From Cornus controversa (lineage: Eukaryota > Streptophyta > Magnoliopsida > Cornales > Cornaceae): 64,000 nt of DNA. The stretch lies in assembly GCA_026545225.1 (NCBI GenBank), contig CM048853.1, positions 43,850,755 to 43,914,754 on the forward strand, in the 5' to 3' direction. This document shows positions 43,575-54,649 of the stretch, in pieces (position 1 is the stretch's first letter; the number at the start of each line of letters is the position of its first letter). The notes under the pieces were generated by a model. The model was not told the origin of the DNA, searched no databases, and saw only the letters and a list, made by a program, of their open reading frames with translations. A program made the translations under genes and the position numbers.

Positions 43575-44045
43575 AAACACACACTTACACACAGCATGTC
43601 CATGGTATTCGTCTGTTTAAGATTTGCACCTATATTTTGAAACAATTTAACTACGTAGTTTGCTTTTTGATTTGTGCGTGTTTCGTTCGTTCTATATCTA
43701 GGGTTTCGCATCTGTTGATTTTGTTAGTCTTCTTTGGTGAATCTACTTTAGTTTGGACTTGTATATGCTTGTCATATCGTGTTATGTGCTTCAATTAAGT
43801 CAAATTGCTCGCATAGATATACATAGCATGTGCATGGTATTCGTGTGTTTAAATTATGCCCCGGTTTTCTGAATTGATTACCGAGATAGGTTGCATTTTT
43901 GTTTTTGCTTGTTTGCTTCCGTTCTATATCTAGGGTTTTGTATCTGTTCATTTTGTTAGATTTGATTGGCGGATTTTTTCTGTCTTGGTCTGTTTTATAC
44001 TTGTCAGGTTGTGTTTTGTGATTAGAGTACTTCAAATTGCTTGAC
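43575..44045. repeat. Tandem duplication, about 235-bp unit, two copies
   Basis: 43580-43810 and 43815-44040 share 'agcatgt.catggtattcgt.tgtttaa', 'gttctatatctagggttt' and 'tctgtt.attttgttag'. Divergence is moderate. It lies just inside the presumed 5'UTR intron and duplicates the AGGGTTT motif. Confidence 0.75.
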
Positions 44046-44363
44046 GTATAAGGTGTCGAGTCTTTTCAGTTTTTAGTTAGTCCCGTGCTTTATCAGTTAA
44101 TGTGTGTGTGTTACATTTTTTTTGGAAATGAATGGAAATAAACGATACTATAATTTTGAATTATATGATTAATGTTGTCTTTTGATTCTTAAAAGTGTCC
44201 CGACAATGAGAAATCTTGGATTCACGACATCAATTTCCTTCATTTCCTGTTTTGGCAACTGATCAAACAGAATGTTCTTCTTGTCATGTATGCGGTCTTT
44301 TTTTTTTTCGTTGATTTATTTATTATTATTATTTTAGTGCTGGGTGTCATTGCTTGTTGCAAT

Positions 44364-45157
44364 TAGGGGTGCACATGGTGCGGTTTTTTACAGTTCTTGG
44401 TGGAATCGAAACTGATCCAATGTTTCTTTAATTTTGAAATCAGTTCTGGTTCTTTATGGTTCTATTTCCAACAGTTCTTTCTGAAAGGAACCAAACAACT
44501 TTTGCTATTAGTATGTTAGTAATAGCAAATCATGCTTAAACTAATAATTTCAAAACTTTAATATCATTATTCTAGTTTTGCTTAGCACTTGATGTGATTA
44601 TCACATCGCAACTTTAAACATAACACATACCATTATTTGAAAAGGTTGCATTACAACAAAATGTTAAATATGATTACCACACAAGAAGTGAACCCAACAT
44701 GAAAGATTTAATTATATCTAAGTCAATTACAGTAACAAGCTCTTGAACCAGCAATCATATATCCATATTAATATAACACGTCATAATGGTATTCATTTAA
44801 ATAAGATTTACCACTAAAGAATTAGATCTAAAAAATCAAATCAAGAAATAAGTTCTTGAACTAGCAATCATAAATCCATTTAGCAGAAAGAAGTATACCT
44901 CAAAGGAAGCTTTAGAACTAAAGAATCAAAGAGTTGGCCACTGTGGAGGGCAATATGGAAGCCACATAGATTTTGGAAATAGCTTCATATGGAATGGGAA
45001 AAATGCAGTGTTTGGCAATGGAATCACAAAATTTAGAAACTGTTCATTACGGTTTTGGTTTTGGTTCCAAGGAATCATTGTATAATGGTTCAATTCGGTT
45101 CAACTATGGTTTTTAACAGTTCCTATTTTGGTTTCACCGGTTCTTTGTGCACCCCTA
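44364..45157. mobile_element. hAT-type miniature element, 794 bp
   Basis: It starts TAGGGGTGCACATGG and ends TTTGTGCACCCCTA. A perfect 8-bp duplication GTTGCAAT flanks it (44356-44363 and 45158-45165), the hAT hallmark. The interior is non-coding, with 'ggttc' motifs in both arms ('tggttctttatggttc', 'ttttggttccaaggaa'). Confidence 0.92.
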
Positions 45158-45261
45158 GTTGCAATTGTAAAAAATTTGGCTGCCAAGAGTGAGGACTTGG
45201 TCTAGTATTAGCATGGGCGGAGCCAAAAATTTTTATTTGGGGAGGCCAAACTAAAAAAAAA

Positions 45262-46947
45262 GAGTGAAGTGCATAAAACCACCTTGTAGTTTGAAAAATG
45301 TGCAAAAAACACCATTCATATTCACTTTCTTCCCCTATCGTTTGCATTTGGTGCAAATAACCCTTCTGACATATAAAATGACCTTTATACTCCCAAATCT
45401 TTTAACATAAAAAATACCAAAATATGTCTTATTGTGAAAAGACTAAAATGTCCACTTTGACTCCTTTCTATCTCATTTATATATTTTTTTAATAAGTAAA
45501 TATTTCATTAAAAGAGCCCAAACGGGGGATGCATCTCAAGGAACAAACAAAATCAAAGCCTTAAATTATCTACAAAAGTCAAAAGGGTCTCCGAAGAATT
45601 ATAAAAGGATCCCTCCAACCAAAAGTATAAGGAACAAAGAACAGAGTATTTAAAAACTCCCCAGGAATGTTCTTTATCTTCAAAGAATTTCTTGTTCCTC
45701 TCATTTCATAAAGCTAACCATAAGCAATGAGGAGCAGTTCTCCATGCATGTTTAGCATCATGCCGCACCCAGAACCCATCCCAAGCTGTAATGCAACTTG
45801 CCACAGACTTAGGCATGACCCATTGCACTCCAAAAATAACACAAACCAATTCCCATCCCTCCCTAGCTCTAGGGCAATGAAGAAGAAGAAGATAATCTAT
45901 GGATTCCTCTGCCCTTTTACACATACAACACCAATTCGCTAAAATGTGACCTCTCTTTCTAAGGTTATCAATGGTCAAGATCTTTCCCATGGATGTTGCC
46001 CACACAAAAAAAGTCACCTTCAAACACCACAGGCGCCAAAAGTCGCAATGTCTGATCCCCTCGGCACCATCATTACTTATCCATCTTTGTTTCTACCATG
46101 GTCGAAGCTCCTCTCCACCATCCAACTCCACCTTCCATGAAGATCCACCAACCTCCGCCTTAACCAAATAACCATGAACTGCCATCCCCATGCCACCTCT
46201 GAAATTCTGTCGTCGGAGCTCCTCTTCCACTAACACCACCTCCTCAGTCCTCCCCGCGAGCAACTACCAAATACCACCCCACATACCACTATTCATCATC
46301 TTAATCACCATCATCAACCCATCTCCACCATAGACCCACCTTCCACCAAGACCCACATCACCTCTAGCTGAACCACCCAAGAACTCCATCATTGACCCAT
46401 TAAACCACCACCATGGTAGCCAAAACAATCGGTTAGCCACCACTGCCACAAAAAAGACCCACTCAAAGCTCCATTAGAAGACCCACAGTTAAAGAGGGAG
46501 AGTGGTGGAGCTTGATGAGGACGGTAGTGGCTGGCCAAAGAAGATGGTCGAAAAAGATGTCTAGCGGTGAGAAGAGAGAGAAAGTGGAAGGAAAAGAAAA
46601 TAATATGTGTGTGTGAGAGAGAGAGATTGAAGAGAGAGAGGGGCTCTCAGGCGAGAGAGAGAAAGAAGGAAAGAAAAAAAAAGAGGGGGAGAATATGTGA
46701 TTGGAGAGAGAGAGAGTGGAGAATGATGTGTGTGAGAGAGAAAGGAGTCAAAGTGGGCATTTTGGTGTTTTCACAATACTAAATATTTTGGTATTTTGTG
46801 TGTTGAAATATTTGGGGGTGTAAAGGTAATTTTACAAGTCAAAAGGGCTTATTTGCACCAGATACAAACTATAAGGGAGGAAAATGAATATGAAAGGAGT
46901 TTTTTGTACATTTTTAAAATTACAGGGGTGTTTTATGCACTTACCCT
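45262..46947. mobile_element. Long-TIR (Mutator-like) element, 1.69 kb, carrying a LINE end
   Basis: It starts AGTGAAGTGCATAAAACC (45263) and ends GGTGTTTTATGCACTTACCC (46946). The arms match over about 220 bp (GTGCAAATAACCCTT, 'aaatatgtcttattgtgaaa', CCACTTTGACTCCTTTC). A-runs on both sides (TAAAAAAAA and TAAAAAAAG) may be the target duplication. The interior has a LINE 3' end (45484-46050), a C-rich 'ccaccat' stretch and a GA-rich block to 46740. Confidence 0.78.
45484..46050 (-). mobile_element. LINE 3' end with zf-RVT domain, 5'-truncated
   Basis: The minus-strand frame 46023-45706 reads KVTFFVWATSMGKILTIDNL, RKRGHILANWCCMCKRAEES and LLLHCPRAREGW. This is the reverse-transcriptase zinc-binding (zf-RVT) domain found at the C-terminus of plant LINE ORF2. 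On the minus strand it is followed by a non-coding tail ending in an A-run (plus-strand T-run at 45484-45492), the usual LINE 3' end. The upstream RT domain is absent (5' truncation). It is nested inside the long-TIR element. Confidence 0.8.
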
Positions 46948-47073
46948 AAAAAAAGGGGCTAGTCTAGTGCATGAGCATTGTGAAATCGAGGGGCCGAAGT
47001 AGTACTATGTGATTAAAATTTGAAAGATTGATAAATCATAATATATTTTTTTCTATAATCTTATTCTCATTAA

Positions 47074-48653
47074 GGTGAATATTTTTGACCCCCTGAGTTT
47101 TGCCTTATTATCGCTCGACTAAAACATTTTGTAAAATGATAGTCAAATCTTCCTTGAAGTTTGTCCAAATATCTCCGACCACCCCTAATGTCAATCAATT
47201 CTTTCTAAATGCCGAAGCTACCCTTGAAATAATAAAATGATTATTTTAACAATAATACCCCTCTAACCATCACTGGTCATCTTCTTTTTCACCCCAACCA
47301 AACCCATTTATTTTGTGAAAAATTGAATGTTTTTGCTGTTGGGTTTTCTTTCACTAATCTGATATAGTGAATTTTGATCGAGATATTAGATTTTTTTTTT
47401 TAGAAGTTGATTTATGTAATTTTTTTTTGGTTGTGAGTTAGACCTCTTCACAGAATAAAATGGACTACCATATACCATCAAAAAACCCATCACGTTGCTA
47501 AAATTGAAACCCATCTCTTTCACCGGAAAATATATCAACCACAAACCATCACCTCAACCATCATTGGCTCTCCACTCAGCTCAACAACTCTCCATAAAAC
47601 CCAATCAACTCTGAAAACCACCACAACTGACCACCCATACAACCCCATACCCATCGATTTCTCTGCAACCCCATAAATAAATAGAGTGGATCACCTTCGC
47701 CAGAAAATCTCCAACACTGTCGATCTCCATCATCATCGTCAAACTAATCAAGCCAACACACAACTCTTGCACAAGATACCAAAACATCACACGAAGGAGA
47801 GAGAAAGTAGAGAGAGAATCTTCTCCACTTCAATAGTTGTGGTCGGTGGCGACGGTGAGGCGATGCTCGTAGAAGGGGTTGAATTTGATGGCGTAACCAT
47901 TGAAGGGGTTTTTGAATTGACCCTTGTATCTTGAACCTACCCAGGGTCGTACATGTCCATGTCTCTATGATTAGATTTTGTGGGTTCGGCCTTTGGCAAG
48001 TTGGACAAGGTCTTGGCGAAGGCAATCATCAATGGGTGTCGGGTTTGCTTGGGTGATGGGTTTATCGTTGTCAATGGGTGTTGGGTTTGCTTGGGTGATG
48101 GGTTTATCGTTCGACGGTTTGTGCGAATGGGTTAGGTTTTGCTTGGTTGAAGATGATGAAGGTTAGGGCTTGGGGTTTGACGACAGTGGGTGGTGGCGGT
48201 GATGGGACTAGTACTCGATGACATGTTGCGGGGTTATGACAAAATGGGGAAGATGGTCTTTGGGTTCACGGCGGTGAAAGTAGTGGTGGCTTGGTGGGTT
48301 GGATTCGTGTGGGTGTCTCAGCTTCAGCTTCAGCTTCTGGGGTTTTGACACCGCGGGTTGTGGCAGGGGAGATGGTGGGGGTTATAACTTATGTCCACTC
48401 CATGGATGAAGCATAAACAATGGTGGAGTCACGATGGCTATAAATCAATTAAAATTAGGTATTTTTAGATTTCATGGAGGTTATACTTGTAAATTCACTT
48501 TTTGTAGATGACATCACTGCACACATCAGTTTTTAAGACCTTTAGTGAGGGTAAAATAGTAATTTAAGAGGTGGAGGGGAGGTCAGAGTCGTTTTGCAAG
48601 TTTCATCTGGGCGATAATAAAGCAAACCTCAAGGGAGGTCGGAGATATTCACC
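47074..48653. mobile_element. Long-TIR element, 1.58 kb, GC-richer interior
   Basis: It starts GGTGAATATTTTTGACCCCC and ends with the complementary GGAGGTCGGAGATATTCACC. The arms (about 180-190 bp) also share CCTTATTATCGC against GCGATAATAAAG, and 'aatacccctc'-type text against 'gagggtaaaatag'. The flanks look alike but no exact target duplication can be fixed. The interior has C-rich and G-rich halves and a 41-bp tandem repeat (about 48028-48113). Frames inside are not recognised. Confidence 0.72.
48028..48113. repeat. 41-bp tandem repeat, two copies
   Basis: 'caatgggtgt.gggtttgct' followed by 'tgggtgatgggtttatcgtt' occurs twice in direct succession inside the long-TIR element. Confidence 0.85.
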
Positions 48654-49886
48654 CTCCTTATTAATATATATATTGAGAAAAATAAAATCTAAAAAATGAG
48701 AAAAACGAACCTAAATAAGTAGTTATGAAAATTGATATGAAAAAAATAATAAATAAAGAGGAGGAAGCGATGAGTTACAAGTAAAAAAAAGGAATTGTAA
48801 AGAAAAAACATTTTGGTTTTTCCTACTTCCCACGAAAATGACTGATAAGGAAGGTTCTTGTATTTTTATTAAATATGATGAGACATTAGTGTAATTTTTC
48901 ATCTCTCTTGAATTCATGTAATGGATATTATACACGTGTATATGTAAATGAAACAATTATATATTGCAATAAGAACTACCAACAATTAACTTATATTTTT
49001 ATTTGACAAGATTTGAGCTTTCAAAAGCAGGATAAAAATGTCCAAATTGAAAATTTCTATGAGTTTTGAGATGACACGAGTTGTATTTATTTCAAAACTC
49101 ATAATTATTAGGGCCAGTATACAAGTGTTTTTTTTTTTATCATTGCACACATGGAGTTCTTGCTTTTGTTGTCTGGATATGCTTACATTGCTCCTACTAT
49201 TGCACCAAATGTCTGCATTATTATTATTATTTTTTATTTTGTGTCTTGACCTGTTCCTTTATATATCGAAATAATGTGCATTTAGGTTTTAAATTGTTTT
49301 GACAATACAATAATCTTTTTCTTTGTTTTGTTTTGTTCTTTTTATTTATTTATCTATTTTGCCTAATGCACCTTGATCATGTGTGTTTGTATGTATGCAT
49401 TCATGTTTCTAGTTTACAAATCAATGTGTAAAAAACATTGAACTTGAAAACTTGTATAGAAGGTTGTGTGTTTGAAAATTTGACATCTAGAATGGCATGC
49501 ATGGATCTTTTATTTTGGTTTTATACCTTTCTGTTTTCTTTTGTCCTTTTTCATTATGCATGTGTGAATATTGTATGCTTCTGATTGATTGGGCGGGTTC
49601 TCTGGCCTATTTAGGAGATTTCTTGATGGTATTACAAATTTTTTTGTATTTTTTTTTCTCCTGTTCCAAGTTAAGCTCAATTATGACATTATTGATTTTG
49701 TTATTTTCTGCATTATTTATTTTCAGTTCTTAAGAACTTGATTAGAGAGAGTTTGTGGATGCAGAGTGAAAATTTGCGGTGATTGGGTTTTGGAGGGACA
49801 AGGAAATCCATGTATCGTTCCTTTGATTGGGTTATGTTATCAAATAGAGTATAAAGAAAGAAACCTTGCATTTTTTTGTCATGCAG
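48654..49886. other. Spacer or intron upstream of the J-domain CDS
   Basis: AT-rich with T-runs and no recognised gene. Pyrimidine-rich text and a good acceptor, TTTTTTTGTCATGCAG, at its end fit the 3' part of a leader intron. Confidence 0.45.
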
Positions 49887-49939
49887 TAAATATGAGGAAT
49901 CTGAATAGGTGATATTTGGATTTTGTATTACTATTAGCC

Positions 49940-52333
49940 ATGGAGTGCAACAAAGATGAGGCCATCAGGGCCAAGGGAGTTGCAGAGAAGAAGATGCAAA
50001 ACAATGACTTTGAAGGAGCTCGGAAGATCGCGTTGAAGGCTCAACAACTCTTCCCTGAGCTTGAGAACATTTCCCAGCTGCTAGCCGTCTGCAATGTTCA
50101 CTGTTCAGCTCAAAGCAAAATAAATGGGGCTGAAAAGGACTGGTATGGAATCCTTCAAGTTGAAAGAATGGCTGATGAGGCCACAATAAAAAAACAATAC
50201 CGAAGGCTTGCGCTCGTACTTCATCCTGATAAGAACCAACATCCTGGTGCGGAAGCTGCTTTTAAGCTGATTGGGGAGGCAAATATGGTGCTTTCTGACC
50301 GAGGGAAGCGATCTTTGTATGACATCAAGTGCAGAGTTTCAGTGAGAACTGCTGCATCAAATCCGCCGCCTCATCAGGTAAATCGGAACCCTTATGTCAG
50401 GAAACAATATGGAGCTCAGAATAACATTCCCAGTGTTCCAAAATCTCATATTGGTGGTTTGAATCAGCATCAGCCAACACAACCAGGTTTGTCCGATGGC
50501 CGCCCTGTGTTTTGGACATGCTGCCCTTTTTGTAATATAAAGTACCAGTACTACAGAGAACTTGTGCACAGAGCATTGCGCTGTCAAAATTGTCTTAAAC
50601 CTTTCATTGCATATGATTTAGGGGCTCAAGGTGTACCCCTGGGATCAAACTGGGGTCAGCCTGGAGTTTCCACACAGACTTCAAATCAGGGGGCCTCAAC
50701 AGTGGGTTCGCAAGGTACTGCTGGGTTCCAGCATTCCCGTATGGGATCTCAAGGAAGCGCTGCAGGCGTTGTTGGGGGTTTTAAAAACAAGGGGAAAGAT
50801 GAGCATGTGACTACAAAAGGTGTGAAGGAAGGAACTAAGGTACCCAACTTTGTTGCAGCAAAACCCGGGAAATCCAAAACTTCAAGAAACACGAGCAGTA
50901 AAAGAGGGAGGAAGTTGGTTGTGGAATCCAGTGAAAGTAGTGGTACTTCAAGTAGTGCCGACATAGAAGATGTGGTAATTCAAGAAAAAGGTGGCAATCC
51001 TGCTGGGTGTAACTCCGGACCCAATGGTGCACATCAGCCTACTAGGAGATCCTCTCGGCAGAAGCAGAATGTTTCTTACAATGAAAGTTTAAGTGATGAT
51101 GACTTTGTGAGGCCTCCAAAAAGGTCAAGGGGGAGTGGATCATCCCGGAACACTGAAGAAGAGCAAAAAGAAGCTTTGGACAATGAAGTATCTAAAACTG
51201 AAAATTCAGCTGGTTCTGCTGCTGCTTTAGGCAAAGATAAAATTAAACAAAAAGGAAGTGTCATTCCTGAGACAAGCTTGCCGAACAGAAATATGGAAGG
51301 TAGGAAAGATAAGATTGATGGAGAAGCAGCAGTCACTGTTGATCCTGATGCTAAAAAATCTGAGATCATTGATGATTGTGAATCAATTTCAATTTCTACT
51401 CCAGATCCAGATTACTATGAGTGTCCTGATCCAGAATTTAGTGATTTTGATAAGGTTAAGGAAGAAAGTTGTTTTGCTGTTGATCAAATCTGGGCTTGTT
51501 ATGATACAATAGATGGTATGCCAAGATTCTATGCCCGGGTCAGGAAAGTATTTTCACCTGAATTTAAGCTGAGGATCACTTGGCTAGAGCCTAATCCAGA
51601 GGATGAACGTGAGATCGATTGGTCTAGAGAGGGCTTGCCTGTTGCTTGTGGCAAGTTTAGACTGGGAAACTCAGAAGACAGAGCTGATCGTCTTATGTTC
51701 TCTCATCAGGTTCGATGTGAAAAAGGTAGTCGCAGATGCTCTTATATGGTATATCCTAGAAAAGGAGAAATTTGGGCACTCTTCAAGGACTGGGATATTA
51801 CTTGGAGTTCTGACCCAGAAAACCATAAGAAGTACAACTTTGAAATTGTGGAAGTTCTCTCTGATTTTAACGAGGATGTTGGAGTAACAGTTGCTTACAT
51901 GGATAAATTGGTAGGGTTTGTGAGCCTGTTTGAGCGAGCAGCCCGAAAAGGATTTGTCTCAATTCGGATACCTTCTAGTGAGCTTCTTAGATTTTCCCAT
52001 CAAATTCCCTCATTCAGGATGACTGGCAAGGAAAGAGAAGGTGTCCCAGAAGGATCTTTTGAACTTGATCCTGCTTCCCTCCCTAGCAATCTCATTGAGT
52101 TTTGTCATTCTGGCAATGTGAAGATGGAGACTGAAAGCAAGGATGCCAAAGTCAGTGGTTCATGTCCTAATTCTCCAGAGAAACAAGTGGAATTCATGAT
52201 GGGTGTCGACAGGATGACCACACCAAAGAAGAATGTGGATTTTGAAGGGAAGGGTGATGTTGAAAGGGAGACATCTAGACTTCGAAGATCCCCGAGGGAA
52301 TTAGGCAACATTTTTAGGAAACATACCAAGTGA
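49940..52333 (+). CDS. J-domain (DnaJ/HSP40-like) protein with DUF3444
   Basis: 797 codons, intronless. I chose the ATG at 49940 (context TTAGCCATGGAG), which opens MECNKDEAIRAKGVAEKKMQ, the conserved start of this family; the frame is open 24 nt farther up but has no ATG. Residues 67-128 form a J domain (DWYGILQVE ... LHPDKNQHPGAEAAFKLI ... RSLYD) with the HPD motif at 95-97 that stimulates Hsp70 ATPase. Residues 191-222 form a zinc ribbon (CPFC and CQNC). A low-complexity Ser/Gly/Lys linker follows (KKRGRK-like basic patches, probably nuclear). Residues about 510-723 are a DUF3444 domain (FAVDQIWACYDTIDGMPRFY, ITWLEPNPEDEREIDW, YPRKGEIWALFKDWD, LLRFSHQIPSFRMTGKE). A TGA ends the frame after NIFRKHTK. 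Close family members often have a second DUF3444, whose decayed trace lies downstream. Confidence 0.93.
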   Translation: MECNKDEAIRAKGVAEKKMQNNDFEGARKIALKAQQLFPELENISQLLAVCNVHCSAQSKINGAEKDWYGILQVERMADEATIKKQYRRLALVLHPDKNQHPGAEAAFKLIGEANMVLSDRGKRSLYDIKCRVSVRTAASNPPPHQVNRNPYVRKQYGAQNNIPSVPKSHIGGLNQHQPTQPGLSDGRPVFWTCCPFCNIKYQYYRELVHRALRCQNCLKPFIAYDLGAQGVPLGSNWGQPGVSTQTSNQGASTVGSQGTAGFQHSRMGSQGSAAGVVGGFKNKGKDEHVTTKGVKEGTKVPNFVAAKPGKSKTSRNTSSKRGRKLVVESSESSGTSSSADIEDVVIQEKGGNPAGCNSGPNGAHQPTRRSSRQKQNVSYNESLSDDDFVRPPKRSRGSGSSRNTEEEQKEALDNEVSKTENSAGSAAALGKDKIKQKGSVIPETSLPNRNMEGRKDKIDGEAAVTVDPDAKKSEIIDDCESISISTPDPDYYECPDPEFSDFDKVKEESCFAVDQIWACYDTIDGMPRFYARVRKVFSPEFKLRITWLEPNPEDEREIDWSREGLPVACGKFRLGNSEDRADRLMFSHQVRCEKGSRRCSYMVYPRKGEIWALFKDWDITWSSDPENHKKYNFEIVEVLSDFNEDVGVTVAYMDKLVGFVSLFERAARKGFVSIRIPSSELLRFSHQIPSFRMTGKEREGVPEGSFELDPASLPSNLIEFCHSGNVKMETESKDAKVSGSCPNSPEKQVEFMMGVDRMTTPKKNVDFEGKGDVERETSRLRRSPRELGNIFRKHTK

Positions 52334-53010
52334 ATACAAGTCAAGTGTGACTTAAGGGCGAACTGCAAAGCATTTAGATGGTACTAATACAGTAGGCATG
52401 GTGACCTCATTCAATCAAGAGGAGGTGTTTCATGTCAGGCTGATGAGAAGATGTTTTGACCTATGAAGGTTGCAAGTTCCAGTAGTTTCATGAAGAGCCC
52501 TAGCATTCCTCCATCTTCTTCAGTTAGCAAAATTTCAGGAGGAGAGTTTTACATCTTTGGTGGGGGCAATTTTGAGGGAAGGTTTAAGTCAGGACAGATT
52601 TGGGCACTGCGAAGGAGCAATAAGGATGAATTACCTAAGGGCTATGGTTAGGTTAAGAAGGTTGAATATTCCCCTCTCAGATTGCTTGTGTTGTTGCTTG
52701 AATTATGTACGCAGCCTTAAGTACAGTGCAGCCTCTTTGCTGTGGGACATTCACACTTCAAAGTGACAAAACTGCAGTCTTATTACCCAGTACTGGTTTG
52801 ACCAGTTTTAATATGAAGAATTGCAAATATGACATTGTTGAAATTCTAGAAGATAACGAGCACTGCACCTACTTTTGATCTTTGGACACTGGTATTGTGG
52901 AAATACCCTGGGTTGAGTTGGCCAGATTATCTAATCAGATACCAGTTTTTCAGCTCATAGGGGAGATAGATGGCCGCTTGAGAGGCTGTTGGGAGCGATC
53001 CTGCATCAGT
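52334..53010 (+). pseudogene. Decayed second DUF3444 domain behind the J-domain gene
   Basis: Downstream of the TGA the sequence still reads, in changing frames, ISGGEFYIFGGGNFEGRFKS then GQIWALRRSNKDELPKGYG (matching 'F..GQIWALY...D.LPK.YG.IKK'). Later comes NCKYDIVEILEDNEHCTY, and then LARLSNQIPVFQLIGEIDGR and LRGCWE (matching 'LLRFSHQIPAFRLTGER.G.LRG.WELDP'). Stops and frameshifts separate these blocks. The gene therefore once encoded, or was copied from a gene encoding, two DUF3444 domains. The present stop truncates it. It may now act as a long 3' UTR. Confidence 0.75.
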
Positions 53011-54640
53011 TCCAGGTATTTTGTTTTATATTGAAGTTGCAGGATGGTGAGAACTAGGAGCCGGGCTAATTTACTGTGGTGAATGCTACGTGTTGAAATA
53101 TGGAATGAACTAGAATTGACTTAATGAATATGATCCATTTTCTACTCTATCTGGATCACTGATGGCCTCAACAATTATCATCTCTTTTTTTTTTTTTTGG
53201 GTTTGTTTGGTGCCATTTCTTCTAGGGAATAGTTTGTTTTTTGTGTTATGCTTAACTTTATCTGTTTTTTATTTTGTTGGGTGGGTTAAACGTTCATTAA
53301 TGTTAGCCTCTTACGAATTACGATGGTTGAGCCCGAGCTTGAGCGTCTTATTAGCATTGAAGCAAACACGATGTTTTGTTCACTATAACTGACCCTCATA
53401 ATATTTTTATCTAGAGAAATCCACAATTGTTTAACTATATATTATAAACTTTTTTAGTTGATAAATCGTGAGGACTCGAACTTAAGGCTATTATGAGTTG
53501 CGTAAAGTCCACTGATCTAGACTTGGAAGGGGGAGGGGTGAATAGGTGTTGTAGAATAATTCAATTATTTTTGCCAATTCTCAATGTTAGCTTGTATTAT
53601 CATTAAATTAATATATATATATATATATATTGCAATCCACAAATAATAAAGCAATAAATATGGACACTTGATTTTTTATGTGGAAAATCCTCTATGAGAG
53701 TAGAAACCACAAAACATAGTTCAGGCAAACCAAATCCACTATAAGAGAGAGAGAGATTTACAACTTAGGGTATAGTTCAATACCCTCAAACCCGTAGTTA
53801 CCTCCAGGGAACACCAAACTTTTCCTTGAAAGTCTTCAGGTTGTTCGTCTGCTCGTCTATAGCATTTGCTCCTCATGAACCTGTTGTCCTAGCCACGAGT
53901 TGTTAGGATTGTCAATCTAGTTGTGGATTAAACGGATGTGTTGAATAGATTTGAGAGTACGTAACAACAGAACTATTAACACATGAATGAAAACTCACCG
54001 GCACTAAGTAAGCATGATGGTGAATGTAAATATAGATGCACACTAAGAAATCTCACAAGAATTCTCTCAAAAAATATGTATGAGATGTAGAGAAGGCTCA
54101 AACTTGTGTGGTGTTTCTCTCCTAGGTCTACTTGGAAGATATATATAAATTATAGGCAGCCAAGAGGTTGGATTGAAATAAGACTTCACAAGAGTTTAAA
54201 TCCTTTTAGGAAATTGTTGTTTCGAATAGCTCAATCGAGTGTTGATGGATGTTACTCCAAAAAGTTTCGATCGATCCCTAGATTGATTGAATCTTCTGTT
54301 GTTTTAACACTCGGAAAATTTTCAATCTAGCAGTTTTCAATTTTCAAAACATGCATTCTAAAACACATATCTGGAATCAAAATAAGTTAGAAACTTTGAA
54401 ATTAAGAAACCATGAATATGCAATGCATGTTCCTAATCGGTGATGTTGCATCATTGTGTGAGATTATCATTTTAACTTTGTTAATGTAGTATGGAGTCCA
54501 TCTTAGCATTAGGAGGTATCTAACAACTCAACTCATTTTTGACAATTTTTAACTAAACTAGAAAGTAAACAAAATTGTTGACTCCATGTTTTGATCAACT
54601 AAATTTGCTAACATAGTTCTATTAACCTAGCATTAGTATT
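53011..54640. other. Spacer with a GGGGTGAATAGG-type repeat
   Basis: From about 53525 the text 'gggggaggggtgaatagg', then 'tatgtggaaaatcctc' and 'aaatccacta', belongs to the same repeat type as 57050-57260. It is probably LTR- or retroelement-derived. A (TA)n lies at 53610-53630. No gene recognised. Confidence 0.4.
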
Positions 54641-54649
54641 TATTTATTT

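Noticed and set aside
46264-46449. Glycine-rich 61-codon minus-strand frame (GGSARGDVGLGGRWVYGGDG)
   Set aside because: It is a translation of the C-rich 'ccaccat' interior of the long-TIR element. Low complexity, no start context.
36437-48653. Idea that the inverted repeats form a bacterial-type integron or CRISPR array
   Set aside because: Spacing, lengths and contents are those of plant terminal-inverted-repeat transposons. No regular short repeat/spacer array exists anywhere in the window.
47071-48664. Claim of an exact target duplication around the long-TIR element (ctcattaa versus ctccttattaa)
   Set aside because: The two flanks look alike but do not match base for base, so I did not call it a target duplication.
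50357-51512. Several frames opposite or overlapping the J-domain gene
   Set aside because: They are alternative-frame shadows of a strongly conserved coding sequence.
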